64,000 bases of DNA from Micropterix aruncella (taxonomy: Eukaryota; Arthropoda; Insecta; Lepidoptera; Micropterigidae): NCBI GenBank assembly GCA_944548615.1, contig OX155967.1:7323024-7387023 (forward strand), in the 5' to 3' direction. Numbering within the stretch: the first letter of the stretch is position 1; each line of letters begins with the position of its first letter. Shown here one piece after another: positions 1 through 10,739 of this stretch. The notes beneath the pieces are model-generated. The model saw nothing but the letters and a program-made list of their open reading frames with translations. It was not told the DNA's origin and did not search any database. A program made the position numbers and the translations under genes.

Positions 1-140
1 TGTTGCGTTCCTGGTATTCAATATTCATTATTATTATGGCAATTATTGAATAAGCTAGTATTCTTAGATTCCGAAATATTAAGGCTTAGTGGGTGGACCC
101 GGATTCATTGCTCCCGAGTGTAGTTTGAAGTAAATATATA

Positions 141-652
141 CAGGGTGAGTTGAAATTAGCCAGCGAACTTGAAGTGGGTAAATAAATATGAGCAAAAAAG
201 CGACTTTTGATAAAAAGTCGTGGAAAAATATATTTGTAAAATTCGAAAAACTGAATATTAAAAAAAATACACAAAGCGCTGAACGTGCTGCGCCATCTAG
301 CGGTAAGTAATATGTCACGAATGTTGTTCATTCGCGATATTTTATCTACTCCTAGATAGTACAGCGCGTGCAACACTTCTCAAACTTTTTAAAAATTATG
401 TTTTTTAAATTTGAAAATATTTTTTTGTCTACAAAATATTTATTAAAAGTGTATTTATGTATTTATTTGTATACATAATGGTTACCAGTTATCAGTGTGA
501 TCGTATATTATACCTTTGTAACTAGCTATATAAGCAATAAAGAAATTAATACAACCCATACGATCATTCTAGACGAATGTCTAGCAAAGTTGTATATTTG
601 CTTGTATTGATTTACCCATTTCTAGGGTGCCGGTAAATTTAAACTCAACCTG
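141..652. mobile_element. 512-bp MITE with TA target duplication
   Basis: Terminal inverted repeats begin CAGGGTGAGTTGAAATTAGC on the left and, on the complementary strand at the right end, CAGGTTGAGTTTAAATTTAC. A TA dinucleotide lies directly outside each end (139-140 and 653-654). The interior is AT-rich with no coding signal. TA duplication suggests a Tc1/mariner-superfamily source, but the class is inferred only from the target site. Confidence 0.6.
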
Positions 653-1015
653 TATTTTGATTCTTTAAGTTTTTATATAGAACATCGCATTAAATTATTT
701 TGAAATATTTCAGTGTCAAACTCTCGTGCCAACACAACAGAGCCAAAAAAGTGTCAAGTGCTTTGCGCCATATTTCCAAGATACTCGTAAGCGGACCAAA
801 ATCCAGTTCAAATACCTTCGGACCTTTTAATAGACAACTTTATTTTGTAGACCCATTTTAGACTACCATAGTAAAGTGAGACTGATAGATAGTTTTAATA
901 GTTTTCGTATGTGCGTGTATACAAGTTTTTCTATTGAAGCGACAGCTGTTGTGCGAAAAGTGACATGTGTCAAAAGTGACAGCTGATCGGGTGACGTTTG
1001 CGACTCGAGATTGCG

Positions 1016-1126
1016 ATGAACTGTCAGGTGGGCCGCGTGGACGACGGGCGCGGCGCCCCAGGCGTCGCCGTAGTGACGGGAGCGCCAGAAGGCGAAATGG
1101 ACGCTCTGCTCCTCGGTCGGACTGGG
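1016..1126 (+). CDS. Candidate first coding exon, unknown product
   Basis: From the ATG at 1016 a 37-codon frame runs to a good splice-donor match (GG|GTGAGG, intron starting at 1127), ending in phase 0. The segment is strikingly GC- and CpG-rich (Gly, Ala, Arg, Asp, Val codons) in an AT-rich neighbourhood, as expected of a 5' coding exon near a promoter. Visible peptide features are MNCQVGRVDDGRGAPG at the start and EGEMDALLLGRTG at the end. There is no signal peptide and no domain I recognise. Read through the donor, the frame continues to a stop at about 1231 but turns AT-rich, which favours splicing. No second exon was found, so this could also be a chance GC-rich frame or a repeat. Confidence 0.3.
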
Positions 1127-1354
1127 GTGAGGAATTTAAATTACGCCAGACATGTATGTATAATGGTCCATACACATTATTTATTTTTGTTTTCAATGTC
1201 TGTGAGTAGTGATTCTAGAAGTATTCGTTAAGGAGCGCGCACACTTAAGGCTTATACACTTTCGATGTTTTCCGACTCTTTTCTTCCATTTGTATATATT
1301 AAATATAGGGCGCGTATAGCTCGGGTGATTTAAGCGATTTAAATTAGCGTATTA

Positions 1355-1510
1355 GAGTCATGTCCACCCTTGAACGAGCTAGGCCCAGTTAGGTGACAGA
1401 ATCAAATAAGCAAAAGGTTAAGGTTTTGCCATTCGGTTCCTGTTATTTTTGTAAGCAAAACAATGTTTTATAGTAATTAATTCCTAAAATAAAATAAATA
1501 AATAAATACA
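1355..1510 (+). repeat. Repeat M copy 1, LINE-like 3' end with AAAT tail
   Basis: This matches 7262-7425 in opposite orientation over about 150 bp. Shared landmarks are a GTCCACCCT block, GCAAAAGGTTAAGGTTTTGC-like sequence and CGGTTCCTGTTATTTTTGTA, and the copy ends in an AAAT microsatellite tail. A shared 3' block with a simple-repeat tail is typical of 5'-truncated LINEs. No coding remains. Confidence 0.55.
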
Positions 1511-2004
1511 AATTTATTGTAGTGTATGTCAGTTCTATTTGATTCCAGAATAAAATCATCAAATTTTTTAATTCCGAATTTTTCAATAAAATACAAAATA
1601 TTTTCAATCGTCTAAATCTATTTTGTTAGCTTTAAAATTTACGTCATTTACGGATTTACGTATACTTTCGGTAACAATTAATTCAGTTATCGAAAAACTT
1701 ATTTTTCTTCACTTTGCTGACACTATGCTAAACTATAAAAGTCCAATCTGAAAATCGCAATTACTGCTGAAAATCGCTATTACTGCTGATAAAAAATCGA
1801 TGAAATCAATGCAAAAGAGTTTGAGAATCGAATGCAAATAAATTATTGCGCTTATACTTCGAACAGCGACACATTATATATACATGTACATTATGTCTCT
1901 TTATCAAGAGGTAATTTATGTATAAACAAGCCTTTTTTTTTCAAAAACTGTTTATTTTGTATACAACCAAAGTATATTATTTTACAAAAAAATCACAATG
2001 ACGC

Positions 2005-2602
2005 CCCTTCCCTTAAGTGCCCGCGTGCCTTTATATCGCTTGATTTACTACTATATATGTACGTATCTGTGTCTCCCAAATTTTGCAGCTTTTATACAAG
2101 AAGTGAAATTGCACGCCATTGAACGACGCACCTGCCTCATAAACTTTTTCAGGTGTTCAGTAAGGCTATCAAGCTATAAGCAGTAAGGCTAAGTGTGCGC
2201 GTACCTTTATAATACGCCGCTTGATTTAAATATATTACGTAACTATCTATCTGTGTCTCCCAAATCTTGCAGCTCTAAAACAATGGGTGGAATATCATAC
2301 CATTGAAAAAAGATCTGCCTCACAAATTTATTTTTCAGGTGTGAGTAAGGCTATCAAAATATAATCGCTATTTAGCCAATAAAATAAATATTAAAATAGT
2401 AACTAGTTAGGCTAAGTGTGCGCGTACATATATAATGTATCGCTTGTTTTACATATGTTATATACATATGTACGTATCTGTGTCTCCCACACCTTGCATC
2501 TCATACAAGAGGTGGAATTGCATAGCACTGAATGACGCAATTGCATAACTCTGCCTCGCATTTTTTTCAGGCGGTCAGTAAGCCTATTAAGCTGTAAGCA
2601 GT
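2005..2602 (+). repeat. Satellite-like tandem repeat, three units
   Basis: Three diverged units of roughly 180-225 bp share AAGGCTAAGTGTGCGCGTAC, a CGCTTG box (at 2037, 2218 and 2441), TCTGTGTCTCCCA, CTTGCAGCT and CAGGTGTTCAGTAAGGCTAT. Two more units of the same family lie at 3421 and 5833, so the array was longer before other elements landed in it. The units are noncoding. Confidence 0.75.
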
Positions 2603-2604
2603 TA

Positions 2605-3418
2605 TAGTCGCCGTCATACAAACTGATGACCGGCCCCGTACCTGCCATTGAGCGTAGGGACGGCCGCTTGACGATAAATGATTTATTTAAAAGTCGATAT
2701 CATTATTATATTTTGTTTGGTTTATTAGGCATATGTTATAACATTATTTAATTACTAATAGGTTCAAGCACTATAGAAAAGTAGGCAGGTAGACATGCTG
2801 TCGGCAAACAAACAACATCAATTCGTCAATCAAAATAAATTTAAATACAGGTACCTTATTTAATTATCATTACAGTTGTGAGATTATTTATTGCAACACA
2901 AGACTTGAAAATATCGAAAATAGGCAGGTGTCCCAATAAATAATATACATTTTAATTAGCTTATTAATCGATCATTATATATGCGTACTATTTCACTAAT
3001 CACTATTTCACTAATCATATAATTGCCTAGTGATTGAAATATTGCGTGTAAAGCGTTATAAGTTATTTGCAATGTTATAAGTTACATACTTATTTATTTA
3101 TTTATGACGGCTGAGTTTTTTAATAGCGACAAGCTTCAAGTGAGTGGTTTAGTACATCGATTTTCGATTTTCTGGCTTAGTTTGATGTACCTACTGAATC
3201 GCCCACTTAAAGGATGTCACTATTAAAAAAATCAACCTGTGTAATAAACAATATCAACAATATCGATAATATTTTATCGATATTTCTTTATGCGACATGA
3301 CATGACATGACCTTTACTACAGATCTGAGTGAGAGATCATAACATTATGAAAGTGCGAAAGGGATGTAATGAGTCTAATGATTTTTGGCCCAGTCATCAG
3401 TTTGTATGGCGGCGACTA
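2605..3418. mobile_element. 814-bp MITE in the satellite, TA duplication
   Basis: Nearly perfect terminal inverted repeats of about 28 bp (TAGTCGCCGTCATACAAACT at left; the complement of the right end reads TAGTCGCCGCCATACAAACT). TA occurs on both sides (2603-2604, 3419-3420). Removing the element and one TA restores AGTTAGGCTAAG, which matches the satellite unit junction near 2407. No transposase is visible, so it is nonautonomous and Tc1/mariner-like by target site. Confidence 0.8.
3108..3234. mobile_element. Small foldback nested in the 814-bp MITE
   Basis: Arms of about 50 bp pair imperfectly. The left arm starts GAGTTTTTTAATAGCGAC; the complement of the right arm starts GATTTTTTTAATAGTGAC. 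Both arms continue to a GTACATC box and leave a short loop. It is either an independent mini-MITE or a structural part of the host MITE. Confidence 0.45.
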
Positions 3419-3420
3419 TA

Positions 3421-3565
3421 GGCTAAGTATGCATGCACCTTTATAATGTGTCGCTTGATTTACATAATATAAATTACGTATCTAATATAAATTATATATA
3501 ATATAAATTATCTATGTTTCCCAAATCTTGCGGCTCTTATACAACAGGTGGAATGGCGTATGCGA
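3421..3565 (+). repeat. Satellite unit d
   Basis: This continues the satellite directly after the MITE. It starts GGCTAAGTATGCATGCACCT, with the CGCTTG box at 3452 and a CTTGCGGCTCTTATACAACA block. It is truncated around 3565. Confidence 0.65.
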
Positions 3566-3611
3566 ATTTACCTACTATACATAATCCACCACCAATGGTA
3601 TCCATTATACA

Positions 3612-3900
3612 ATACAATACAATTTATTTTACTCCAGTAGGTAGGCATTCCTACGCCTGGATGCGTGATTGCGTCTAACATTCTAAGCGATTAAAGAAAA
3701 TTAACTATCGTGAAAGTTGTGATTATATAAATTAATTTAAGTAATTTATATTCTGTTTGAAATCCTGGACAATTATAAAATAGTGTAGTAATTAAAATTT
3801 CTGATTAAATAAAGAGCACAATCTTTCCACAATCCTATCTCACGTACATGCCGGTTATACAACACTATAACCGATAACATTGATTTCTTCAACCTGGGAC
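3612..3900 (-). mobile_element. LINE-O 3' untranslated region with ATTGT tail
   Basis: On the minus strand it carries ACGCATCCAGGCGTAGGAAT followed by a tail of ATTGT repeats. The block matches ACGCATCCAAGTGTAGGAAT at the very end of the window (63977-64000), downstream of the LINE-O coding remnant. It is therefore the 3' end of the same LINE family, 5'-truncated, lying just 3' of RLE copy 1 on the same strand. Confidence 0.6.
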
Positions 3901-3904
3901 CATT

Positions 3905-4800
3905 AGTAATAATAAATAAATACAAACGGAGCTGCCATGGAATTCACCGACCGGAGTCGGGCCCATCATAATACTATTTTTTACACTTCTGGGGGGTGAG
4001 CAGTGGATTCCGGACTTACGAACCGGCTGTGGTAGGTTTAGGACAGCTGTCTTGCCACATGTGAGCGTTCACCTTGCCACCCATTCACTCCCCCTTCGAA
4101 GCCATAGAATTTGAGATGCGCAAATCGCAGTTTTAGATAATTTTTCTAAGAAAGAGTTGATTATTTTTCTGGAAAGGCCAAGATCTTTAAAGAGGTGAAA
4201 TAGAGATTTAGCTGGCAGGCCACGAGCGCCAACTTCCACCGCGTGAAGGTGAACAGTGAAGCCGTTCCGGGTTACGGCATTTGCAAGATCATGGTATTTA
4301 TTTAATTTGTACTCGTGGTCTTTTGGGATATTTGATTCCCATGGAACAGTTAATTCTACAATAAGAGCCACCTTCCGAGATAGAGAGTAAAGAGTTATAT
4401 CTGGACGGAGGGCTGTGCATCCGAGACTTTCAGGGAATTTATACTGCTTAGAGACCGAATCAACCTCCAGAGTCCAATCTGTAGCTTTCTCGATTATTGA
4501 GAAAGGTTTTGTAGTTAAATGTTTTTTGCCTTTAGAGCCATCCCGCACAAACTGTATTGGGGGTTTGGAGGATACTGTCAAACCCTTGTTGGCACGAGCC
4601 ACTGAGAGACTAATTACCTCGCGAATAACAGCGAGAACTTTGTCATGGCGGTAAGTGTACCGTCCTTGATCTAAGGCCACCTTGCAGCCAGCTAGAATGT
4701 GTCTAGCTGTGCAAGGGGTATTGCTACAGAGGGGACAAGAACTATCCTCGGCAAAGCTCCAACGAGCGAGGTTACTGGGGTCTGGAAGTCCATTATAAAT
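3905..4800 (-). pseudogene. RLE-type LINE, C-terminal zinc knuckle and nuclease, copy 1
   Basis: The open frame (4800 to 4069) encodes the end of a non-LTR retrotransposon protein. At about 4745-4690 it reads C-x2-C-x8-H-x4-C (CPLC...HILAGC), the zinc-knuckle pattern of R2-like elements. It is followed by GRYTYRHDKVL, then RPDITLYS...ALIVELTVPWE and YKLNKYHDL. These line up with the PD...D/E...K and RNKY-like residues of the restriction-like endonuclease that nicks the target in the R2 clade. The stop is at about 4069. A 3' region of about 160 bp ends in a TATTTATTTATT tail. The reverse transcriptase is missing (5'-truncated near 4800). The terminal stretch is open for over 200 residues, so it is fairly young. 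R2 itself is specific to rDNA; this copy is not in rDNA, so another RLE lineage is more likely. Confidence 0.75.
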
Positions 4801-4834
4801 AACGTATTATGAAACAAATTGATAATTTACCGTA

Positions 4835-5095
4835 TGTGTTTATTATTTTATTCCAAACATTATTCGATCTATTTTTTTTACCATTTAATTGTTTAACTGT
4901 TTTTCAGAATTCACTATAAACTTATTTCTAAAAAATTTAATTTTTGTTTTGATAAGTTTTATGTTTTTATTATTTTATTCCAGACAATATTTGATCTATT
5001 TTTTACCATTTAATTGTTTAATTGTTTCTCAGAATTCACTGTAAACTTATTTCTAAAATTTTTAATTTTTGTTTTGATAATTTTTAAGGATATTA
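4835..5095. repeat. Two-copy tandem repeat, 127-bp period
   Basis: The block TTCCAAACATTATTCGATCT...TTCAGAATTCACTATAAAC starting at 4851 recurs at 4978 as TTCCAGACAATATTTGATCT...CTCAGAATTCACTGTAAAC. It is very AT-rich and noncoding. Confidence 0.7.
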
Positions 5096-5469
5096 ATTTT
5101 TGTACTGATAATTTTTTATAATTTTGATAATTTTGATAATTTTGTAAATCATGAGATACGGCACATACGCAATTATAAATTAAGCATGCGGAGTACGCAT
5201 ATAATATTATACCCTAATTAGAAACAAAGTAAAATGTTAGCGATAGCCATGTAATATTAGAGTATTGTTTGTGTACCTTTTATAATAAATAATAAATAAT
5301 AAAAAATAATGTCTATAACCATAATTATCAAAGTAATAATGTGATGAAAATAGATAATCATGAAAATAGATAATCGTATGCTCAAGATGTCAAAATTTAA
5401 ACAAATCCCGCAACATAGCCTTCGTTGATAAAAATAAATATTACGCTCTTTGGCAAATGTCAACTATCA

Positions 5470-5755
5470 GGAATTTTCTTTTATTTTACATTGTGATACT
5501 GAAATGAATTCAACATTATCCAAATGTTTTACGTCAAATACTGGAATTCTTGACTTGGAGATATTACCTTTTTTTTAAATGGTTCTCTCCAAGACTTTTG
5601 GTATGCGCTGGGACCTTATTATACTAACAGAAGCTTTGGTGAAGGAAACTGTTAGGCAAATTGCTAAGCCGGTGCCGCTTAAGATGTAAGTCAAATGAAT
5701 TTCTGGTATTGTGTTGGTGGGAAACTCTATTCGCCGGGACCTTTGATATATGTTT
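5470..5755 (+). repeat. Unclassified repeat H, copy 1
   Basis: About 285 bp matching 20396-20683 in the same orientation. Shared blocks are GAATTTTC...TTATTTTACATTG, TTCTCTCCAAGACTT, GCTGGGACCTTATTAT, CGGTGCCG and ATTCGCCGGGACCT. No frame, tail or terminal repeat was seen, so the class is unknown. Confidence 0.55.
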
Positions 5756-5832
5756 ATGGACGAACATAATATTTTGGTGGATGTAGCGCGAGTACATCAT
5801 TATGATACTCGACTCGTTAAAAAATTGAATGA

Positions 5833-6075
5833 CGTATCTGCATTACAAAATTTTCAGGTGTTCAGTGAGGCTATCAAGCTATACGCAGTAAGGCCAAGTG
5901 TGCGCGCACCTTTATAAATTGTCGCTTGATTTGCATATATTATGTATGTACGTATTTGTGTCTCCCAAACCTTGCAGCTATAAAACAATAGGTGGAATTG
6001 TTTACCATCGATTGACGCATATGTCTCATAAACTTTCCAAGTGGCCAGAAAGGCTTACAAGCTAACATTCTGCGT
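5833..6075 (+). repeat. Satellite unit e
   Basis: An outlying unit of the 2005-2602 satellite. It includes CAGGTGTTCAGTGAGGCTAT, AAGGCCAAGTGTGCGCGCAC, the CGCTTG box at 5922 and TTGTGTCTCCCAAACCTTGC. It lies about 2.3 kb from unit d, separated by RLE copy 1, the 127-bp repeat and repeat H. Confidence 0.65.
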
Positions 6076-6584
6076 CTAAATATTTTCCATACGCTTAATC
6101 TGTAATTTAGAGTGCTGGCTTAATTTCATTTGCGAAAAAAGAGTTTTTGCAAAAGGGTGGATATATACGAAAGCGACGTAGTAAATTACATCTTGTTTAT
6201 TTTTATCACACAAAAATAATACATCGTTAGTTTTCATCCCTCTTATATAAGTTTTTGAACTATATGTAAAATTTGTTGCCGTCGGTCTTCTAATTATATA
6301 CTTTATTATTCAGCCCTAAAACTCCTCCTTTGACTAACCCCCTCTCCCTCTTTCCACCACCTTGCTCTCCTAAAGGTGTTATGTTAAAGTTTGTAAATAG
6401 CCTTGAAAGCCTTGAAAGCCTTGAAAGCCCTGGTTCTTTTTAGGAGGAAAATGAAAGTTTCCTATCGAGTTCGCAGTTGTTGGCAGAGGGTGAAATAAAG
6501 TCTGGATATGCCATCTACAAATCTGCTTTGGAAAATCGTCCCAGTTAGATGTCTAGAGATGCCTATACTATCACGAGCCATGAT

Positions 6585-6985
6585 ATTGTCGTATGGTAAA
6601 AATTCACCTGATCTGCTCGATTTCTGAGTTTTGTCTGTGTCTCCCTGCGTGTCTCGTGTATTTTCCTTAAAATATTTACGGATTTTATTTCAACCCCACC
6701 AAGTCCTTACCGAGTATTATGTAGTTTTTCCCGTACCATACGTACCTAACGGATATAAGATCCCCTTAGAGAAATGATTATCTGACAATAATTGAGGAAT
6801 TGAGTGAGAGTTATATTTACTTTGACGGAGGCTCATCGAGCTCGTAAGGTTAGTATACTCGTACACTGACGCCTGTATTGGGCATTACCGGTCTGTAAAT
6901 TTTAAAATTCTGGCTCAATTTGTGGCCTATCGATGAATATCTTTCTGGGTAATTTGCGTTTGGGGAAATCATCGACGTGTTGCAC
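6585..6985 (+). repeat. Unclassified repeat G, copy 1
   Basis: About 400 bp repeated in direct orientation at 9105-9508. Shared blocks are CCGTACCATACGTACCTAAC, TTTGACGGAGGCTCATCGAG, ACACTGACGCCTGTATTG and GGGGAAATCATCGAC. No transposon hallmark or reading frame was seen. Confidence 0.6.
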
Positions 6986-7261
6986 AGGTGCTAATTTTAA
7001 TTGTATTTAATTTTAATTAATAAAAAATTGGTTTTTGCTTTTTATTATTATAGGTTCCGTTTATTACATCATTTTAAGTATTATTTTGTCACCAACGCAA
7101 AACTTGTAATACACATTCAAGGTATAGGTTATTTGATAGATATTGCAACAAGGGATAACCTCGCCCTATTTATTGAAAATAATGAGTTTCATTATTAATA
7201 TTAATATTATAGTTATTTAGTATCTTTTTGTTATGTCTTTTAATTTGACATTATTGCTACT

Positions 7262-7425
7262 ATTTATTTATTTATTTATTTAAGAATTAATTACTATAAA
7301 ACATTGATTAGCTTACAAAAATAACAGGAACCGAATGGGAAAACCTTAACCTTTTGCTTATTTGTTTCTGTCACCCAACTGGGACTAGCCCGTTCTAGGG
7401 TGGACAGGACTCCAATATTACAATC
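7262..7425 (-). repeat. Repeat M copy 2 (AAAT tail)
   Basis: Inverted copy of 1355-1510. On the plus strand it starts with TATT repeats (the tail) and runs through AATTAATTACTATAAAAC, AAAATAACAGGAACCGAATG and AAAACCTTAACCTTTTGC. It looks like a 5'-truncated LINE 3' end. Confidence 0.55.
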
Positions 7426-7509
7426 AAGTTTGCTTGATTGCTTGGTTGCCTACAAAGGTACAAGTTTTAGTAAAAAGCTAATGACACTAAATTGCCCTAA
7501 AATGTGGTC

Positions 7510-8365
7510 TTCAGAATAAAATAAATAATAATAATAATAAAAAAATATTAAAAATATATAATAAATAAAATGCAATTCCATTATTAAATCGGCAATAAAT
7601 ATAATATAAAATTCGATTAAATAATATAAATAAAGTTATATGTGAGAAAAGAAAGAAACAGTCATTAATATTTAATATTATGTTAAGTAATATAAGATTT
7701 AATATAAAAATACCTAGTCTAAAAGTATAATTCATTGTCAAAGTCAAATATTTTTTGGGAGTTAGTTCAATGTTAAAAAATACTTAACATATAAGTTTAA
7801 AAATATGTTAATAATTTGTGCACCTAAGTTTTATTATACTATTATTTCTAACATTTGATGTATGGTTAGTCTGTCATGATTCGATAACCATTTCTTTGAT
7901 TTATTTTTGAATTCCCTAAATGTCAAATTAATTTTTATTTCCATATTGATCAGATTGTAAAATCTCGGCGCAATGAAAGAGTAATGTCTTTGACCAAATG
8001 ATGTTTTCCTTCTGGGTATTATTAAGCTATTTTCTACAACTTGTCTCGTTGGTCGCCGGTTCTGAATTATTCCTAAATTTGAGTTATTGTCCAAAAATAG
8101 CCTTAAGAGGGAAGTTTTTAGAAAAAGTTGCCTACAATCAAGAACTTTAGCTTCCTTATACAGTTCATTAGTGGACTGGCGATATGGTCTACGTAGAATT
8201 ATTTTTAATATAAATTTCTGCGCAACTTGCAATGGCTCTAGCAGGGGTTTACCACATCCACCCCATCCAATTATGCCGTAAGTAATAAGCGATTCACATA
8301 AAGCATAATAAACAGTTTTTAGTGTTTTGGAATCCAGAATATTCCTCAGTTCTTTGAAAACATAC
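7510..8365 (-). pseudogene. LINE-P, C-terminal remnant copy 1
   Basis: Reading from 8365 toward 7834, the frame gives FKELRNILDSKTLK, then YALCESLITYGIIGWGG, LQVAQKFILKIILRRPYR and SFGQRHYSFIAPRFYN, ending WLSNHDRLTIHQMLEIIV at the stop. This is the conserved tail that follows the reverse-transcriptase domain in Jockey-like LINEs (YG...WGG, L..AQK..LR, FaQR......P..yN). The reverse-transcriptase core is absent (5' truncation). The 3' region runs to an ATT-repeat tail at about 7515-7545. It is about 40-50% similar by eye to 58395-59531, which ends in the same kind of tail, so I place both in one family. The protein would act in target-primed reverse transcription. Confidence 0.7.
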
Positions 8366-8458
8366 TATGTAATTCCATTTTGACATTTATGACATTTATC
8401 TAATTTATCTAATACATAATTTATCTAATGTATTTTTTGACGGTTTTAACAGATTAGG

Positions 8459-8615
8459 TATTTATTTATTTAGTAGTAACACATCTAGTAAAAAATTAAT
8501 GTCATGTTTGATTAAGATGTTAGCAAGAAATTGATGCGACATTATTTTTATGATTGACACAGTCGCCTAACTAGGCCTAGGCCTGTTCTAAGGCAGACTT
8601 TTAATGATGATATTA
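8459..8615 (-). repeat. Repeat N copy 1, LINE-like 3' end
   Basis: TATT-repeat tail followed by CACATCTAGTAAAAAATTAATGTCAT and GATGTTAGCAAGAAATTGATGCGACATTATTTTTA (key blocks only). It matches 14385-14482. Simple tail and shared 3' block fit a truncated LINE on the minus strand. Confidence 0.5.
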
Positions 8616-9104
8616 AGTGTGCACTGTCAATTTAATCTATAGTTAGTACTTATTTTTAAATCGACAAATATAAAACTACAAATATATACGCATATAATAC
8701 AAATATGGATAGATACTTATATGCATCTATAGATAAAATATATATCCATATATGCACACATACACATACATATATTTATACGAAAATAATAATAAAACCA
8801 AAATAAATAAAATAAAAACAAAAATAATATACATATATAAATCAATTACATATTGATATAACGCTTACATACCTATAATAGTCATTTAAAATTATCATGG
8901 AAAAACTAAATACTAAGTACTAAATACTATCATTCAAAATACAACAGTCAACATATTCCCTAAAACCTATATTATCTACCTATATGATTGTTTTAAATAC
9001 CTAGCCTTTTTTGAAAAATAAAAATGATTAAGAATATATTTTGGATTGGCTTGAAGGTCGTTTTAAATCGAATTTCTTTAAAACCTTACTTATTCGATCT
9101 GTCA

Positions 9105-9508
9105 TGCCCTTGACGTATAGTAAAAATGCACGTGATCTGCTCGATTTACGAGTTTTGTTTGTGTATGTGCGCGTGTATTTTCCTTGAAATATTTACGGAT
9201 TTTGTTATAACCCCACCAAGTCCCCCTCTATATAGATTGAGTATATCTAGTTTTTCCGTACCATACGTACCTAACGGATATAAGATTCCCCTAGAGAAAT
9301 TAATATCTAACAATAATTTAGGAATAGAGTGAGAGTTATATTTTTCTTTGACGGAGGCTCATCGAGCTCGTAGGGTTAGTATACCCGTACACTGACGCCT
9401 GTATTGAGCATTACCCGTCTGAAAGTTTTGAATTTCTGGCTCAATTTGCGGTAATGCCCATCGACGAATCTCCTTCTGGTTAAATTTGCGTTCGGGGAAA
9501 TCATCGAC
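9105..9508 (+). repeat. Unclassified repeat G, copy 2
   Basis: Direct copy of 6585-6985, about 2.5 kb away and roughly 80-85% similar by eye. It ends at GGGGAAATCATCGACAGG. No coding potential was recognised. Confidence 0.6.
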
Positions 9509-10464
9509 AGGTAGCGATTTTTTTCCAGGCGCTGAAAAGCTAAAATAATTTTCTTTCTCTAATGTTTTCCAAATATTGGCAGATATATGCTTGAGTCCGT
9601 AGCAACTTCCGAAATACTTACCGTTGTTGAGAGTGGCCTGGTCTCTCGTTTATGATGCTGTGCGAAGACTAGGTTCCCAATCTTGCGTGGATTTTTACCT
9701 CAGCCCGACAGAGAGTAGATAAACACAAATATTAGTATTTAAATAATTTATTATCTATTAATTAATGTACACAGAGACGCTTACCATCGTAGTTGAATCT
9801 AGTAAAAAGGGTGATTTTATTCGTAAAACATCAGCGTTTTTATAGTCAGATTATGACGTCAAAATGTTTGAAAGTATATCAAAATGTATGATTCGTGGTA
9901 TTTGAAAGACGTATAATTTTGCTGAGTTGGAAAGACACACTTCGACTTTTTGTGAATTATACTGTTATTGACGCCAGACAAAAATTCGTGTGAAAAACGT
10001 TACACGTGTTATATTAAAAGTTGTCAGTAAATTATGCATGTTGCTAGGCCATTATTTCGTTAATACTAGACTACCCCAATGCTAAATTCTTAGGCAGTTG
10101 CTCTTTAATGCTTACATAAATTACCTGAGTCCAAATTTATCTAAATGTGAAGTCACCTAATTTGCGGACGATAATAGCGCTGTAGTTGAAGCTAGACAGT
10201 GATTGTGGTGTGGTAACAGTAGACAGTAGACAGTAGATTGTCTTGTCTCGAATACCATGTATTGCCGTCAGCGTCATAATAAAAAAAATCGGTTGTGCCA
10301 CCTTAAGACTTTCCCGGCATGCAGACAACCCCCTCGCGCGCTACCCCCACCCCCTCCTCAAACACCTTGAACCCCCTCCAATTTTTGTTGTGTCGCTTTT
10401 ATAAGAGATACGAGTATTGCCACCAAAATTTAACAATGTGGTTTCGACCCTACGACGCATGTGT

Positions 10465-10705
10465 GTACCGATTTTCAAGTCTCTAAGTCAAATATTTCGA
10501 GAATGCAGTATGAGTACCGCGCCTCCGGGTTGACAGATTTCAACCACAAACATTTCAAATCTTGCCAAGACAAAATGATGACAAATTTCAGATCAATCGG
10601 ATGAAGCGTTCCTGCGCTATCGTGGAGGATTTGAAACAGACAGACACACAAACGTACAGAAGTGCGTCCACAATACTTTTCTTGCCAGGAATGTAGGATG
10701 AAGTC
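10465..10705 (+). repeat. Unclassified repeat I, copy 1
   Basis: Shared with 17418-17690 (direct) and 25570-25735 (inverted). Landmarks are AAGTCTCTAAGTCAAATATT, CAAATTTCAGATCAATCGGA, GAAGCGTT...GCGCTAT, a CAGACAGACACACA core and CTTGCCAGGAA at the end. The class is unknown; no long terminal repeats were seen. Confidence 0.6.
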
Positions 10706-10739
10706 CAAATAAACTTACATAATTATTTTAAAAGTGACA

